This document shows positions 47,094-55,989 of a DNA stretch of 64,000 nucleotides, in pieces; position 1 is the stretch's first letter; every line of letters begins with the position of its first letter. The notes under the pieces were generated by a model. It saw only the letters and a program-made list of their open reading frames with translations. It searched no databases and had not been told where the DNA came from. A program made the translations under genes and the position numbers. The DNA lies in NCBI GenBank assembly GCA_903939115.1, contig CAJAFV010000097.1, forward strand, positions 1 to 64,000. The letters are read 5' to 3'. The DNA comes from an uncultured Geobacteraceae bacterium (GTDB taxonomy: Bacteria; Desulfobacterota; Desulfuromonadia; Geobacterales; Pseudopelobacteraceae).

Positions 47094-47450
47094 TCAATTA
47101 TGTAGCAGCACGTTTGCAGGTATTCCCAGCCCCTCATACAACTTGCGGATCATGGTGATACTCAGGGGGCGTTGGTGTGACAGAACTTCTGAAACCTTGC
47201 TACGGCTGCCAATATATGGAATCAGATCTTTCTGTTTCAGTCCCGCCTGCTCCATGCGGAACTTAATTGCCTCAATCGGATCAGGCAGATCTATCGGATG
47301 GACAACTTTTTCGTACAGTTCAACCAGGGTAACCAATAATTCCAGTTCGTCTCCCTCAGAGGTGCCTGGCTCGGAATCCATCAATGCGTCAATTCTTTCG
47401 AGTGCCCTGTCGTACTCTGCTTCAGTTTTTATTATTTTGGGGATCAACAC
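47094..47450 (-). CDS. higA: HigA-type antitoxin (HTH)
   Basis: 118 residues. The C-terminal half is a helix-turn-helix of the Xre/HigA type (LKQKDLIPYIGSRSKVSEVL, LSITMIRKLYEGLGIP). The N-terminal half is acidic and probably binds the toxin. It overlaps the toxin gene upstream by 7 nt, the toxin-first order typical of higBA. It should neutralise HigB and repress the operon at the dyad at 47781. Confidence 0.88.
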   Translation of the reverse strand: MLIPKIIKTEAEYDRALERIDALMDSEPGTSEGDELELLVTLVELYEKVVHPIDLPDPIEAIKFRMEQAGLKQKDLIPYIGSRSKVSEVLSHQRPLSITMIRKLYEGLGIPANVLLHN

Positions 47451-47740
47451 ACTACCTCGACGTCAATTGCGTCATATTCCTTGTGGGTACCAATAAAGCG
47501 GATGAGTACCACTCCGTTCTTGTAGCTGATTTTAACCACCAGCCGATACTTGTTGCCGCAAATATTGAAAACTACCCGGCTGTCCTTAATGAAGCTGGCG
47601 TTTCGATGCTGGGTCTTTATTGCCGCCGGAGTCTGCCAGCAAGCAACCGCAGCCTCTGCATACCAGAATTTTAGGGCGTCCTCGGAATCTGGAAATCTTG
47701 TCCAGAATTCACGTAATGTTCGTTTTGCGACAACCCTCAT
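47444..47740 (-). CDS. higB: HigB-type mRNA interferase toxin
   Basis: 98 residues. Matches the HigB toxin family: RTLREFWTRFPDSEDAL, an alternating core with NICGNKYRLVVKI, and VLIRFIGTHKEYDAID. This is a RelE-like fold that cleaves mRNA on the ribosome. No strong Shine-Dalgarno sequence lies near the ATG, which would keep toxin synthesis low. The neighbours are housekeeping genes, so it is probably a small chromosomal insertion. Confidence 0.88.
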   Translation of the reverse strand: MRVVAKRTLREFWTRFPDSEDALKFWYAEAAVACWQTPAAIKTQHRNASFIKDSRVVFNICGNKYRLVVKISYKNGVVLIRFIGTHKEYDAIDVEVVC

Positions 47741-47780
47741 CTACGTATACCAGTTCCCTGATTTATTTCAATAACAAAAA

Positions 47781-47795
47781 TTCCCATTTTGGGAA
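47781..47795. promoter_or_regulatory. Dyad TTCCC-N5-GGGAA upstream of higBA
   Basis: A 15-bp inverted repeat 41 bp before the higB start. It is the best candidate for the autoregulatory HigA operator. The rest of 47741-47948 holds no gene. Confidence 0.5.
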
Positions 47796-47893
47796 ATGTT
47801 GAGTTTGCGATGATCGTAGGGTTAATGGCCAGCAACTTCTACTGCCGCTTCGAATTTAACAAGAGTGCTTTAAAAGGGAATACTTGTAACAGT

Positions 47894-47922
47894 AGAAAGG
47901 CCAGCAAACTGCCAGCCTCTCT
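47894..47922 (-). terminator. Hairpin after the GH13 gene
   Basis: The minus strand folds AGAGAGGC / GCCTTTCT plus CAG / CTG across a short loop, with a 3-nt bulge and one wobble pair, 27 nt beyond the GH13 stop. It resembles the purA terminator in sequence (AGAAAGGCC). Confidence 0.55.
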
Positions 47923-47948
47923 GTGTACAAAATATCCGATCCTGTTGA

Positions 47949-50900
47949 TTATTTTACCAGTTTGGTGTTTTTTGGAACCGGCTGTATGGCACCTTTCTCA
48001 GGCACTCCAACAAAAAGTCTGCTGCGATACCCGACATCCTTGGCAAGCTTCACGCCTAAATTAATAGTGCGTTCTGCTTCACCCATCTTAGTCGTTATGG
48101 TTCTGGCGGTAGCGGATGCAGCACAACCCTCCAGCAGCAGAAGCAGCGACAGCCACTCAAAAAGTTCCTCAAAGCGCTCTTTGTTAAACCACGCAACCCC
48201 ATCGCTCTCATGATGCAGCATAAAGGCCCGGCACGCTTCAAGTCCAAACAGCTCCTGCATCTGCTTCAGGCTGCTGGTTGAAGTATCCCGTTTGCCCGTA
48301 CGCCACCACGCCAGCAGTGCGGAGAGCAGATCTGTCGCTCGGCTGCTGAAATCAGGCTCTCCATCTTGCTGCAAGAATTTTCGCAGCGTGTAGTCAACTC
48401 CGCGGCTGATTGGATCAAGCGCGGTCTCGCGGAGTATCAGCCAGGCAAACAGCAGGGATGCCGCTGATCTGCCAGAGAAACCAGCCGAAAGCCTGAGCTG
48501 AAATGAACGGGCATCACTCGCCGTTGTCTTGTGGGCAGTGAGTTCAGAGAAGCGGACATACTGTTCGATAGCGGTATTCTTCTTCCGGGGAGCTTTCCGT
48601 TTGGTTTTGCCGACTGCGGCACGTGCATCGTCGTCTGCGGCTGCCTGCAAAAACAGGTCAACCCTCTGCTGCAGCTCTAAAGCGCTTGCGGCGGTTATCT
48701 CCTCGGTAGCCTGCAGCTCAAAAACCGCCCGGAACGCTGCATTCAACTCGCAGTACTGCAGCTGTTTTCGTGCTTCATCAAGTGAATCAACACCCGAGCC
48801 GTTCAAGCTTCTATAAAGCTGCTGCCAAGAGCCCTCCACATCGTCACGTATTTCCCTAAAATCCAGGAATACGTGGAATTGGTACTCTTTGAGTTCGACA
48901 TACAGACCCTGCTCACGTAACTCACGGGTTGAACGGAGATACTCAAGCCCCTCGGTCTGATCGCGGAAGGCAAGATAACAGCCGTCTTCATCAGGAGCAA
49001 TCAGTGCATCTGCAAGCAATGTGCGGTCGAGCCGCCCCCCTTCTCCTTCGCCAACGCCCAGAAAAGCAACCGATTCCTTGATCCAGCCGGAAGTTGTCGA
49101 ATGACTGTTGTGATACAGCACCAGCGCCCGATGTTCGTCCACCCGGTTGGAATAGGCAAAGACATTTTCATCAACATGATTACCGGCATAAAAATCGTAT
49201 AAGACAAAGTTCTGCGATCCGGAAAAGAGCCAGCGGCGGCGCAGCAACGGGAAAATCCACATTTCATGGCCACGTACCAGGCCGGCATCGACCTGCTCGT
49301 CCCAATAGGCGCGTTTATACTCCATGCCGTATTTTTCGTGGAATCCTTCGATCTGACCATGGCCGAACATCGGTAAGCCGGGCATGGTAGACAACAGCAC
49401 GCAGGCGCCGAAATATTTACTCTGTGAACCAAACTGGGCAACGGCGGTCTTCTCATCCGGGTTGTTCATGAAATTAACAAAACGCTTGAGAATCTCGTGG
49501 TTGAATTCGAGAACATTTTTTATGGTCGTGCGGTATTTAGCGTTTTCCTCAGTCATGAGCATATTCATAAAGGCGCTGTTGTACACCCGGTGCATGCCGA
49601 GCGTCCTGACAAAATACCCCTCCATCATCCAGAACGCCTCCGCCAGCAGCAGCGTGCCGGGCGCTTCGACCGCCACGCGGTCTACGACATCGCGCCAGAA
49701 TTCGACCGGGAATACGGCATCAAACTCTTCTTTACTCATGCCATGTTCGGCGCGTGAAGGGACGCCGCCGCCCAGGCCGCGCAGTGGAAACCAGAGACGC
49801 TGATAATGTTTTTTGGCCAACGTCATGGCGGCGTCAAAACGAATTATCGGAAAATTACGGGCAACATGCAGAATCGTCTGGATGACCGATTCCCGTAGTT
49901 CGGGGATCAGATAGTTGAGTTGGGCGGTATCGTTCCAGGGGATGCTGGTGCCGTCGTTGCCGTGGTAGATATAGCGCGCGCGCCCGCTGTTCTTGTCATA
50001 ATGCTTGAATACTACGGCGGCGTCGCTCTTGTTCCAGTAGCCATCCTCGATCTGTAAGCAGACACTGCTGTCGGAGGAAAGATCCTCTCCGGTGAATTGA
50101 TAGGTAGGGTAGGGGGGATAGTCAGTCTGGACGAACCAGTCCGGATGCTGGATCACCCAGCGGGAATAGATGCCGGTGTGGTTCGGCACCATGTCGCTGG
50201 CCAGACGGATACCGCGTCGACCGGCACGTTCCCGCAGGTTTTTCAGCGCTTCCCAACCGCCAAGATCAGCAGCCACTTCGTAGTCGTAAAGCGAATAGGC
50301 CGAGGCGATCGCATCCGGGTTGCCGCAGATCTGTTTTATCTTTTGCGACGCAGGAGATCGTTCCCAGAGCCCGATAAGCCAGAGTCCGGAAAAGCCTCGA
50401 GTAGCAAGCTGATCAAGTTCGGCATCAGGTACCTGGTCAAGCCTGGTAATCGGATAGCCGTAGGTGCGACTGAGTTGGTCAAGCCAGACATAGACCATCT
50501 TGGCCATTAAGACAACGTGAGACATCCAGCCGGCATCGGACGAAAAGGCCTCATACGCGGGATAATCGAAGCCGTGAAAAACAGCATTTGTTCCCGGTTG
50601 AGAAGAAGGATCACCTGAAGAGTCTCCAACGCGACGGAATTCCAGCACAGGAGCTTCCCCTGGGTCACCGCCACCACCACCACGCTCACGCTGCTCCTCC
50701 TGCTGAATGTCGAGAGCCATTTCAATCTCTTTAAGCAGGTCCGGCGGCAAAATACCCTGCCACTGTTCGCGGAGGTAGGAAACCTGTCCGGCCAACGAAT
50801 AGGGGGAGAAATTAATCGCCGCCATAAGAGCTTCAATCAGGGTGCACCCTTTCTCGGCAATAATCGGTCCATCTTTCAGGGATTCGTCAAATATCCGAAT

Positions 50901-51461
50901 AATGGTCGAGTAATGAGATGACGCGGCCAGAGTACGGTCGTCAACAAGTTCCCGAAAGCTGTCGATAGCCGGATTGGCCGCTGCCAGTCTGAGCAGCAGC
51001 ATTTCCTGCAACAGCTGATGAGTGCGCGCGGGACTGCTCAGGCTGTCAGTCAGCCAGTCAGCAGGTTCGGTGGTTCCCTGGAGGATCGGGGTAGGCGGAA
51101 ACAGCTCGACAAAACGCTCAGCGGTACTCTGTAAACGCTTGCTGGAAGGGTCAATGCCGCCCGTTTTCAGCGCATTGATCAGGAGACGCGATTCCGGAGC
51201 ATGGGCAACGTCGGCGATAAGATAGCGCAATGCCTTCTGGAGGGATGCGTACAGGTTTAATTCAGCGGCATGAACAACTGAGGAGCCGGTCGCATGACTG
51301 TGGTTAAGCTTGAGAGCCAGTTGCCGAAAAAACTGTATCTGAGGGATACCACGCTCTTTAATAGCGTTGGAAAGCGAGCCGAGGTCAAGAGACCGCCAAT
51401 GGAAAGAGGAAATCTGGATGTCGTAGGGAAAGTAGGAATCTGTGCCGCTCTGAGCTGTCAT
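47949..51461 (-). CDS. Large GH13 (alpha-amylase superfamily) glycosidase or glucosyltransferase
   Basis: 1170 residues, no signal peptide, so probably cytoplasmic. Residues 1-270 are a helical N-terminal region with a Gly/Glu-rich linker (RERGGGGGDPGE). A GH13 barrel spans about 280-800. Region I is DMVPNHTG, the nucleophile is in IIRFDAAMT, the acid/base in LLAEAFW, and the fourth region reads MFGHGQIEG. About 350 further helical residues with a Lys-rich patch follow. It is much longer than ordinary amylases, and activity (trehalose synthase, maltosyltransferase or hydrolase) cannot be set from these motifs. It is downstream of the TPR gene (65 bp). Confidence 0.82.
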   Translation of the reverse strand: MTAQSGTDSYFPYDIQISSFHWRSLDLGSLSNAIKERGIPQIQFFRQLALKLNHSHATGSSVVHAAELNLYASLQKALRYLIADVAHAPESRLLINALKTGGIDPSSKRLQSTAERFVELFPPTPILQGTTEPADWLTDSLSSPARTHQLLQEMLLLRLAAANPAIDSFRELVDDRTLAASSHYSTIIRIFDESLKDGPIIAEKGCTLIEALMAAINFSPYSLAGQVSYLREQWQGILPPDLLKEIEMALDIQQEEQRERGGGGGDPGEAPVLEFRRVGDSSGDPSSQPGTNAVFHGFDYPAYEAFSSDAGWMSHVVLMAKMVYVWLDQLSRTYGYPITRLDQVPDAELDQLATRGFSGLWLIGLWERSPASQKIKQICGNPDAIASAYSLYDYEVAADLGGWEALKNLRERAGRRGIRLASDMVPNHTGIYSRWVIQHPDWFVQTDYPPYPTYQFTGEDLSSDSSVCLQIEDGYWNKSDAAVVFKHYDKNSGRARYIYHGNDGTSIPWNDTAQLNYLIPELRESVIQTILHVARNFPIIRFDAAMTLAKKHYQRLWFPLRGLGGGVPSRAEHGMSKEEFDAVFPVEFWRDVVDRVAVEAPGTLLLAEAFWMMEGYFVRTLGMHRVYNSAFMNMLMTEENAKYRTTIKNVLEFNHEILKRFVNFMNNPDEKTAVAQFGSQSKYFGACVLLSTMPGLPMFGHGQIEGFHEKYGMEYKRAYWDEQVDAGLVRGHEMWIFPLLRRRWLFSGSQNFVLYDFYAGNHVDENVFAYSNRVDEHRALVLYHNSHSTTSGWIKESVAFLGVGEGEGGRLDRTLLADALIAPDEDGCYLAFRDQTEGLEYLRSTRELREQGLYVELKEYQFHVFLDFREIRDDVEGSWQQLYRSLNGSGVDSLDEARKQLQYCELNAAFRAVFELQATEEITAASALELQQRVDLFLQAAADDDARAAVGKTKRKAPRKKNTAIEQYVRFSELTAHKTTASDARSFQLRLSAGFSGRSAASLLFAWLILRETALDPISRGVDYTLRKFLQQDGEPDFSSRATDLLSALLAWWRTGKRDTSTSSLKQMQELFGLEACRAFMLHHESDGVAWFNKERFEELFEWLSLLLLLEGCAASATARTITTKMGEAERTINLGVKLAKDVGYRSRLFVGVPEKGAIQPVPKNTKLVK

Positions 51462-51526
51462 GTTATTTCCAGTCGCGGAATGCCGGGATGTGGGGATGTC
51501 GGAAAAAGTACGAAATCAGTAACTGA

Positions 51527-53428
51527 TTACGGCTTTGCCTTGCTCACAGGTGCTGCTTTGGCGGCCGCGGGTGTTGTCTTTGCAGTGCCTGTGCTCTTGG
51601 TACTTTTTTTACTTTTTTTACTGTTCTTACTTTTCTTCGCTTTGACTTTCTTGCCCTTCGTTATTTTGCGTGGTTCCGGATTGAACTCGTCGCGAATGTT
51701 ATTAAGCAATACGGTCGTTTCTTCCATCGTGGGATCAGCTTTTTTTGCCGCTTCGAGAGTCTCTTTCGCCTCACTCAACCGACCGGTTTTCATATACAGG
51801 CGGCCAAGTGCATTAAGCGCCCTGGCATTGTCAGGTTTCAGCTCAACGGCCTTTTTATAGGAACTTACAGCATTTTCATACTCTTTTTTAAAGTCATAGA
51901 TCAGGCCAAGCTTGTAGTGATTGACCGGGTCCTCAGGGTTCAGTTCGACCGTCTCTTTAAGAAGAATCATTATTTCGTCATACTGCTTGTTTTTTACATA
52001 GATAGAAATAAGAGAGGTGCGCGCTTCGCTGTCGTTTTTTTGAATGGTGAGCGCTTTTTTGTAGTGCAGAAGGGCCTTGTCGTTGTCCCCTTTTTGGGCG
52101 TACAGGGCTGCGATTTCCCGATTGGCATCACCGTCGTTCGGGCTGAAGGTTAACACGGAATTGTACGATGCAATCGCCAAATCGACTTCTTTGCTTTTTG
52201 CAAAAATTCGCCCTAACTTGAGGTGGATATCCGGGCTTTCGGGACGCAATTTGAGAAACGCCGTATACTCCTCCATCGCTTCCTGAAACAGCCCGCGGGA
52301 GAAACGGATATCGCCCAGTCGCAAATGAGCTTCGGAGCTGGCCGGATTTACATTGATCGCCCGTTTGTAAGCAACCACAGCTTCATCGGTCTGTGCCTTT
52401 TTCTCATACAGGATCCCCAGGCTGAGATACACATCACTGTTTGTGCTGTTACGGTGTGCCGCCTCACGATAGGCGTCAATCGCCTCCGCATCCTTGCCGG
52501 CGGCCTGGTAGATATGACCGAGCTTCTCGTATGAAAGAGTCTCTTCGGGGCGCTCTTTGATAGAGGCCTTGAGGCTTCCGATCTCCTTCTCCGCTTCGCT
52601 CACGCCATCCTGAATGACAGGCTTTTGAGTGGCCTGGACGAGTTTACTTTTGCCGCCCAGCAACAAATGGTATTCGGCCTGCTTGGCATCTCCCTTGTTC
52701 TTATAAATATCAGCCAGCATCAGCTGAATCTCGCGATTTTGTGGTGTAGCAACTTCACCGCGTTTCAATTGTTCAAGAGCCTTATCTGTCTCACCGCGCT
52801 GCAGATAGACCGAAGCAATACCGATATGGGCAAGCGCCGAACCGGGATCAGCGCTGAGCGCCCTCCGATATTCTTCCTGCGCCTTATCTGTTTGGCTCAA
52901 GGCAGTGAAAACCTCCGCAAGGCCGATAAAAATAGAGGCGTCAGTCGTCAGTACCCGACCGGCCTCGTTATAATGGTAGGCGGCCAGTGGATATACTTTT
53001 TGGGCAGCAAAGATCCTGGCCAATGCCTTGTGATAGTATGGGTTTTGAATAGAAGAGAGACCGCGAGCCAGTTCGACCGACGCTTCATCATTCATCCCTT
53101 TCTGCGCATAGAGCAGACCAAGGTTGCCACTGGCACGCGCGAAAGAGGGGGCCTGCTGCAGGGTGCGGCGATATTCTTCAATTGCGACGTCAAAGTTACT
53201 GATCCGCTCCTGTTGCAATGCGTTGACGAAATGGGCAGCAGCGCCATCCGGGCACTGGCTGGTAATTTTTGCTTCCGCCTGGCGCATCAAAGTTTCATCG
53301 CGGATGGTGTTCAGCGTCCCCGCAATTTCAAGCGCTTCTTTACACGCATCTGATCCAAATCCCCAGGTGAATCCGGTCAATAGAAGCGTGGCACTTACGA
53401 GCAACAAGTATGTTTGCAGGATCTTCAT
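51527..53428 (-). CDS. Exported TPR-repeat protein with basic C-terminal tail
   Basis: 633 residues from the ATG at 53428; the promoter at 53468-53496 rules out a longer start. A signal peptide (about 1-24, LLLVSATLLLTGFTWG) precedes roughly fourteen tetratricopeptide repeats (for example LGLLYAQKG, LGHIYQAAGKDAEAIDAYR). A final stretch of about 45 residues is rich in Lys, Ser and Ala. TPR proteins scaffold complexes. It may be periplasmic and, through its basic tail, bind polyanions or the wall. It is co-directional with the GH13 gene. Confidence 0.85.
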   Translation of the reverse strand: MKILQTYLLLVSATLLLTGFTWGFGSDACKEALEIAGTLNTIRDETLMRQAEAKITSQCPDGAAAHFVNALQQERISNFDVAIEEYRRTLQQAPSFARASGNLGLLYAQKGMNDEASVELARGLSSIQNPYYHKALARIFAAQKVYPLAAYHYNEAGRVLTTDASIFIGLAEVFTALSQTDKAQEEYRRALSADPGSALAHIGIASVYLQRGETDKALEQLKRGEVATPQNREIQLMLADIYKNKGDAKQAEYHLLLGGKSKLVQATQKPVIQDGVSEAEKEIGSLKASIKERPEETLSYEKLGHIYQAAGKDAEAIDAYREAAHRNSTNSDVYLSLGILYEKKAQTDEAVVAYKRAINVNPASSEAHLRLGDIRFSRGLFQEAMEEYTAFLKLRPESPDIHLKLGRIFAKSKEVDLAIASYNSVLTFSPNDGDANREIAALYAQKGDNDKALLHYKKALTIQKNDSEARTSLISIYVKNKQYDEIMILLKETVELNPEDPVNHYKLGLIYDFKKEYENAVSSYKKAVELKPDNARALNALGRLYMKTGRLSEAKETLEAAKKADPTMEETTVLLNNIRDEFNPEPRKITKGKKVKAKKSKNSKKSKKSTKSTGTAKTTPAAAKAAPVSKAKP

Positions 53429-53467
53429 AGTGGGTGTTCCCTTAACGGATATCTGTAGTGGGGCGGG

Positions 53468-53496
53468 ATTATACACATCAACTGACAATATTTCAA
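53468..53496 (-). promoter_or_regulatory. Consensus sigma70 promoter of the TPR gene
   Basis: The minus strand has TTGAAA (53496-53491), 17 nt, then TATAAT (53473-53468). The transcript would start near 53461, about 33 nt before the ATG. Confidence 0.75.
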
Positions 53497-53524
53497 CTAT
53501 TTAGGCGATAATCGGGCTAAGCGC

Positions 53525-53552
53525 TTGATTTTTAGCACCGTATATGGATAAT
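53525..53552 (+). promoter_or_regulatory. Sigma70-like promoter of the HDOD gene
   Basis: TTGATT at 53525-53530, a 16-nt spacer and GATAAT at 53547-53552. The transcript would begin near 53560, past an upstream in-frame ATG at 53544, so translation should start at 53613. Confidence 0.65.
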
Positions 53553-53612
53553 GGTACCACTCTGATTAACCACTATTGGCGGCATCAGAACTTGTGGCAG
53601 TCCGAGGTTTCA

Positions 53613-54461
53613 ATGAACAGAGAACTGGAAATAATGATCATGACCGCCTGCGACCTGCCGACAATTCCGGTGGTTGCCACTAAAGTCATGCAGCTTATCG
53701 AGAGTGAAAGAGCTACTGCGGAAGAGCTGGCAAAGATCGTTGCCTCAGATCCGGCGGTCGCCGCCCGCGTGCTGAAAATATCTAATTCCTCCTTTTACGG
53801 TTGTCAACGCCAGGTTGAAACGCTTTCCCGTGCGATTGTCGTGCTTGGGTTCGGAACATTAAGGAGCCTGGTAATAGCGGCATCCGTCAAACAGGTCTAT
53901 CAGCCGTACGGTCTTACTGAAAAAATGCTATGGGAACACTCTTTTGGAGCCGGTCTGGCAGCCCGTATTATCGCAAAAGAAACCCGTTTGGCGAATGAGG
54001 AGTCGGCCTTCCTCGGCGGACTGTTTCACGATATTGGCAAAACTATCATGAACACCATGAACAGCGCACAGTTTCAGAATGTCATGCAGAGATGTTACAA
54101 TGACGGGCTCTCCTTTGAAGATGCTGAACGGCAGGTGTATTCATACACGCATTCTGAAGTTGGCGGACTCGTTATTAAAAAATGGAACTTTCCTGACATG
54201 CTGATGAATGCGGTATTGAAGCATCATTCTTTTGATTTTGCGGAAGACGAGGATGCTGTTCAGGTGAATCTCGCCTGTATAGTCGGCCTGGCCGACATGT
54301 TCTGTCATAAAGTGGGCATCGGGATACGCGAACCGGAAGATGAATTGGACCTTCTGCAGACAGTACCTGCAGAGAGACTCGGCCTTGATGAACAGCGCCT
54401 GGAAACTCTTTTGGAACGCTTCACAGAGGCACACGAGAAGGATAAGAACTTTTTTAGCTGA
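53613..54461 (+). CDS. HDOD-domain signalling protein
   Basis: 282 residues from the ATG at 53613 (GAGG 5 nt upstream). HDOD domain over about residues 10-210: LPTIPVVATKVMQLI, KISNSSFYG, LFHDIGKTIMN, and a late HHSFDF. HDOD proteins are HD-related but usually without phosphodiesterase activity, acting as partners in c-di-GMP, stress or motility signalling. Here an H-D pair is present in LFHDIGK, so catalysis is not excluded. No partner domain is attached. Confidence 0.88.
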   Translation: MNRELEIMIMTACDLPTIPVVATKVMQLIESERATAEELAKIVASDPAVAARVLKISNSSFYGCQRQVETLSRAIVVLGFGTLRSLVIAASVKQVYQPYGLTEKMLWEHSFGAGLAARIIAKETRLANEESAFLGGLFHDIGKTIMNTMNSAQFQNVMQRCYNDGLSFEDAERQVYSYTHSEVGGLVIKKWNFPDMLMNAVLKHHSFDFAEDEDAVQVNLACIVGLADMFCHKVGIGIREPEDELDLLQTVPAERLGLDEQRLETLLERFTEAHEKDKNFFS

Positions 54462-54526
54462 TTATATCGCCACTCTGAATTAGTATCACTGCGATCTCAG
54501 AATTTCAATTAAGGACACACTACCCC

Positions 54527-55033
54527 ATGATCCGCACCATTCTTACCTACCCAAGCCCTGAGCTCAAGAAAAAATCTGCCCCGGTAACAATTATCACTGA
54601 TTCGGTACGGGAACTCGTCCGGGATATGGCCGAATCCATGTATGCCGCTCCCGGGGTCGGGCTTGCCGCTCCGCAGCTCGGCGTCCATCAACGCGTTATT
54701 ATTATCGATATCTCCGGTAAAAACGAGCCGCCCGACCTGATTGTCGCAATCAATCCGACGATTATTCATGCTGACGGAGAGGCCTACGAAGAGGAGGGTT
54801 GTCTCTCGGTGCCGGACTATGCCGCCAACGTCAAACGCCACGCCCGGGTAATCGTCAAGGCGCTTGATCTTGAAGGGGCTGAACGCACCTGGAAAGCCGA
54901 AGATCTCCTGGCAATAGCGTTTCAGCATGAGATTGATCACCTGGACGGAGTCCTGTTTGTTGACCACCTCTCGATGCTCAAGCGCGAACTGTTTCAGCGC
55001 AAAGTCCGCAAAGCGGCAGAGGAGAAACGATGA
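54527..55033 (+). CDS. def: Peptide deformylase
   Basis: 168 residues. All three motifs are present: GVGLAAPQLG, EEGCLSVP and the metal site QHEIDHLDG. It removes the formyl group from new proteins. Its end overlaps fmt by 4 nt (ATGA), coupling formylation and deformylation genes. Confidence 0.96.
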   Translation: MIRTILTYPSPELKKKSAPVTIITDSVRELVRDMAESMYAAPGVGLAAPQLGVHQRVIIIDISGKNEPPDLIVAINPTIIHADGEAYEEEGCLSVPDYAANVKRHARVIVKALDLEGAERTWKAEDLLAIAFQHEIDHLDGVLFVDHLSMLKRELFQRKVRKAAEEKR

Positions 55034-55989
55034 CCGGCTGGCGCACCATTTTTATGGGGACTCCTGATTTTGCCTGTCCGACTCTACAGAAGCTGATTGA
55101 TCGTGGTGAACAGATCGTGGCGGTTGTTACCCAACCGGATCGTCCAAAGGGGCGAGGGCAGAAGCTGATGCCACCACCGGTCAAAGAGTTGGCCGAAAAA
55201 TACGGCATCCCGGTGTACCAGCCGCTTAAAGTTCGTAATCCGGAGTTCGTTGACGTCATCCGTGAGTTGAAACCGGATGTTATTGTTGTCGTTGCCTTTG
55301 GCCAGATACTGCCGAAAGCTCTGCTGGAAATTCCGCCGCAAGGGTGTATTAACGTCCATGCCTCCCTGCTCCCCCGCTACCGGGGCGCCGCACCGCTCAA
55401 CTGGTGCATTATCAACGGCGAAACCGAGACCGGCGTCACCACCATGCTGATGGATGTTGGCCTCGACACCGGCGATATGCTGCTGGCTCAAAAGTCCGCT
55501 CTGGATGAAAACGAAGACATCGGCTCTTTGCACGATCGCATGGCAACATCAGGGGCCGAACTGCTTGCTGAAACGCTTGACAGGCTCGCGGTGGGCGACC
55601 TTGTTCCACAGCCGCAGAATAGCAGCGACAGTTGTTATGCGGCGATGCTCAAAAAAGAGGACGGCATCATCAACTGGCAGACCGACGCTCGTTCGATACA
55701 CAATCTGGTGCGTGGTCTGGCGGTCTGGCCGGGGGCGTGTACGACAATCGGTGATCAGGTGCTGAAAATTTTCCGCACCCACGTCGGCACCGGTTCCGGA
55801 GAACCGGGAGTTGTTCTGCAGGCTGCAAAGGGGCTTTTTGAAGTTGCCTGCCAGTCGGGCAGTCTCTTCTTGCAGGAGCTGCAGCTGTCCGGAAAAAAAC
55901 GCCTTGACTCAGCGAGCTTTCTATCCGGCTGTCCCGTTGCCGTCGGAACCCAACTTGGCAACGGCCATCCTGAGGACCCGCAGTTGTGA
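55030..55989 (+). CDS. fmt: Methionyl-tRNA formyltransferase
   Basis: 319 residues. N-terminal MGTPDFACPTL, the catalytic region NVHASLLPRYRGAAPLNW, and the family segment GVTTMLMDVGLDTGDML. The C-terminal OB-fold is typical of Fmt. It formylates Met-tRNAi for initiation. It overlaps def upstream and the DUF116 gene downstream, forming a tight three-gene operon. Confidence 0.95.
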   Translation: MTGWRTIFMGTPDFACPTLQKLIDRGEQIVAVVTQPDRPKGRGQKLMPPPVKELAEKYGIPVYQPLKVRNPEFVDVIRELKPDVIVVVAFGQILPKALLEIPPQGCINVHASLLPRYRGAAPLNWCIINGETETGVTTMLMDVGLDTGDMLLAQKSALDENEDIGSLHDRMATSGAELLAETLDRLAVGDLVPQPQNSSDSCYAAMLKKEDGIINWQTDARSIHNLVRGLAVWPGACTTIGDQVLKIFRTHVGTGSGEPGVVLQAAKGLFEVACQSGSLFLQELQLSGKKRLDSASFLSGCPVAVGTQLGNGHPEDPQL

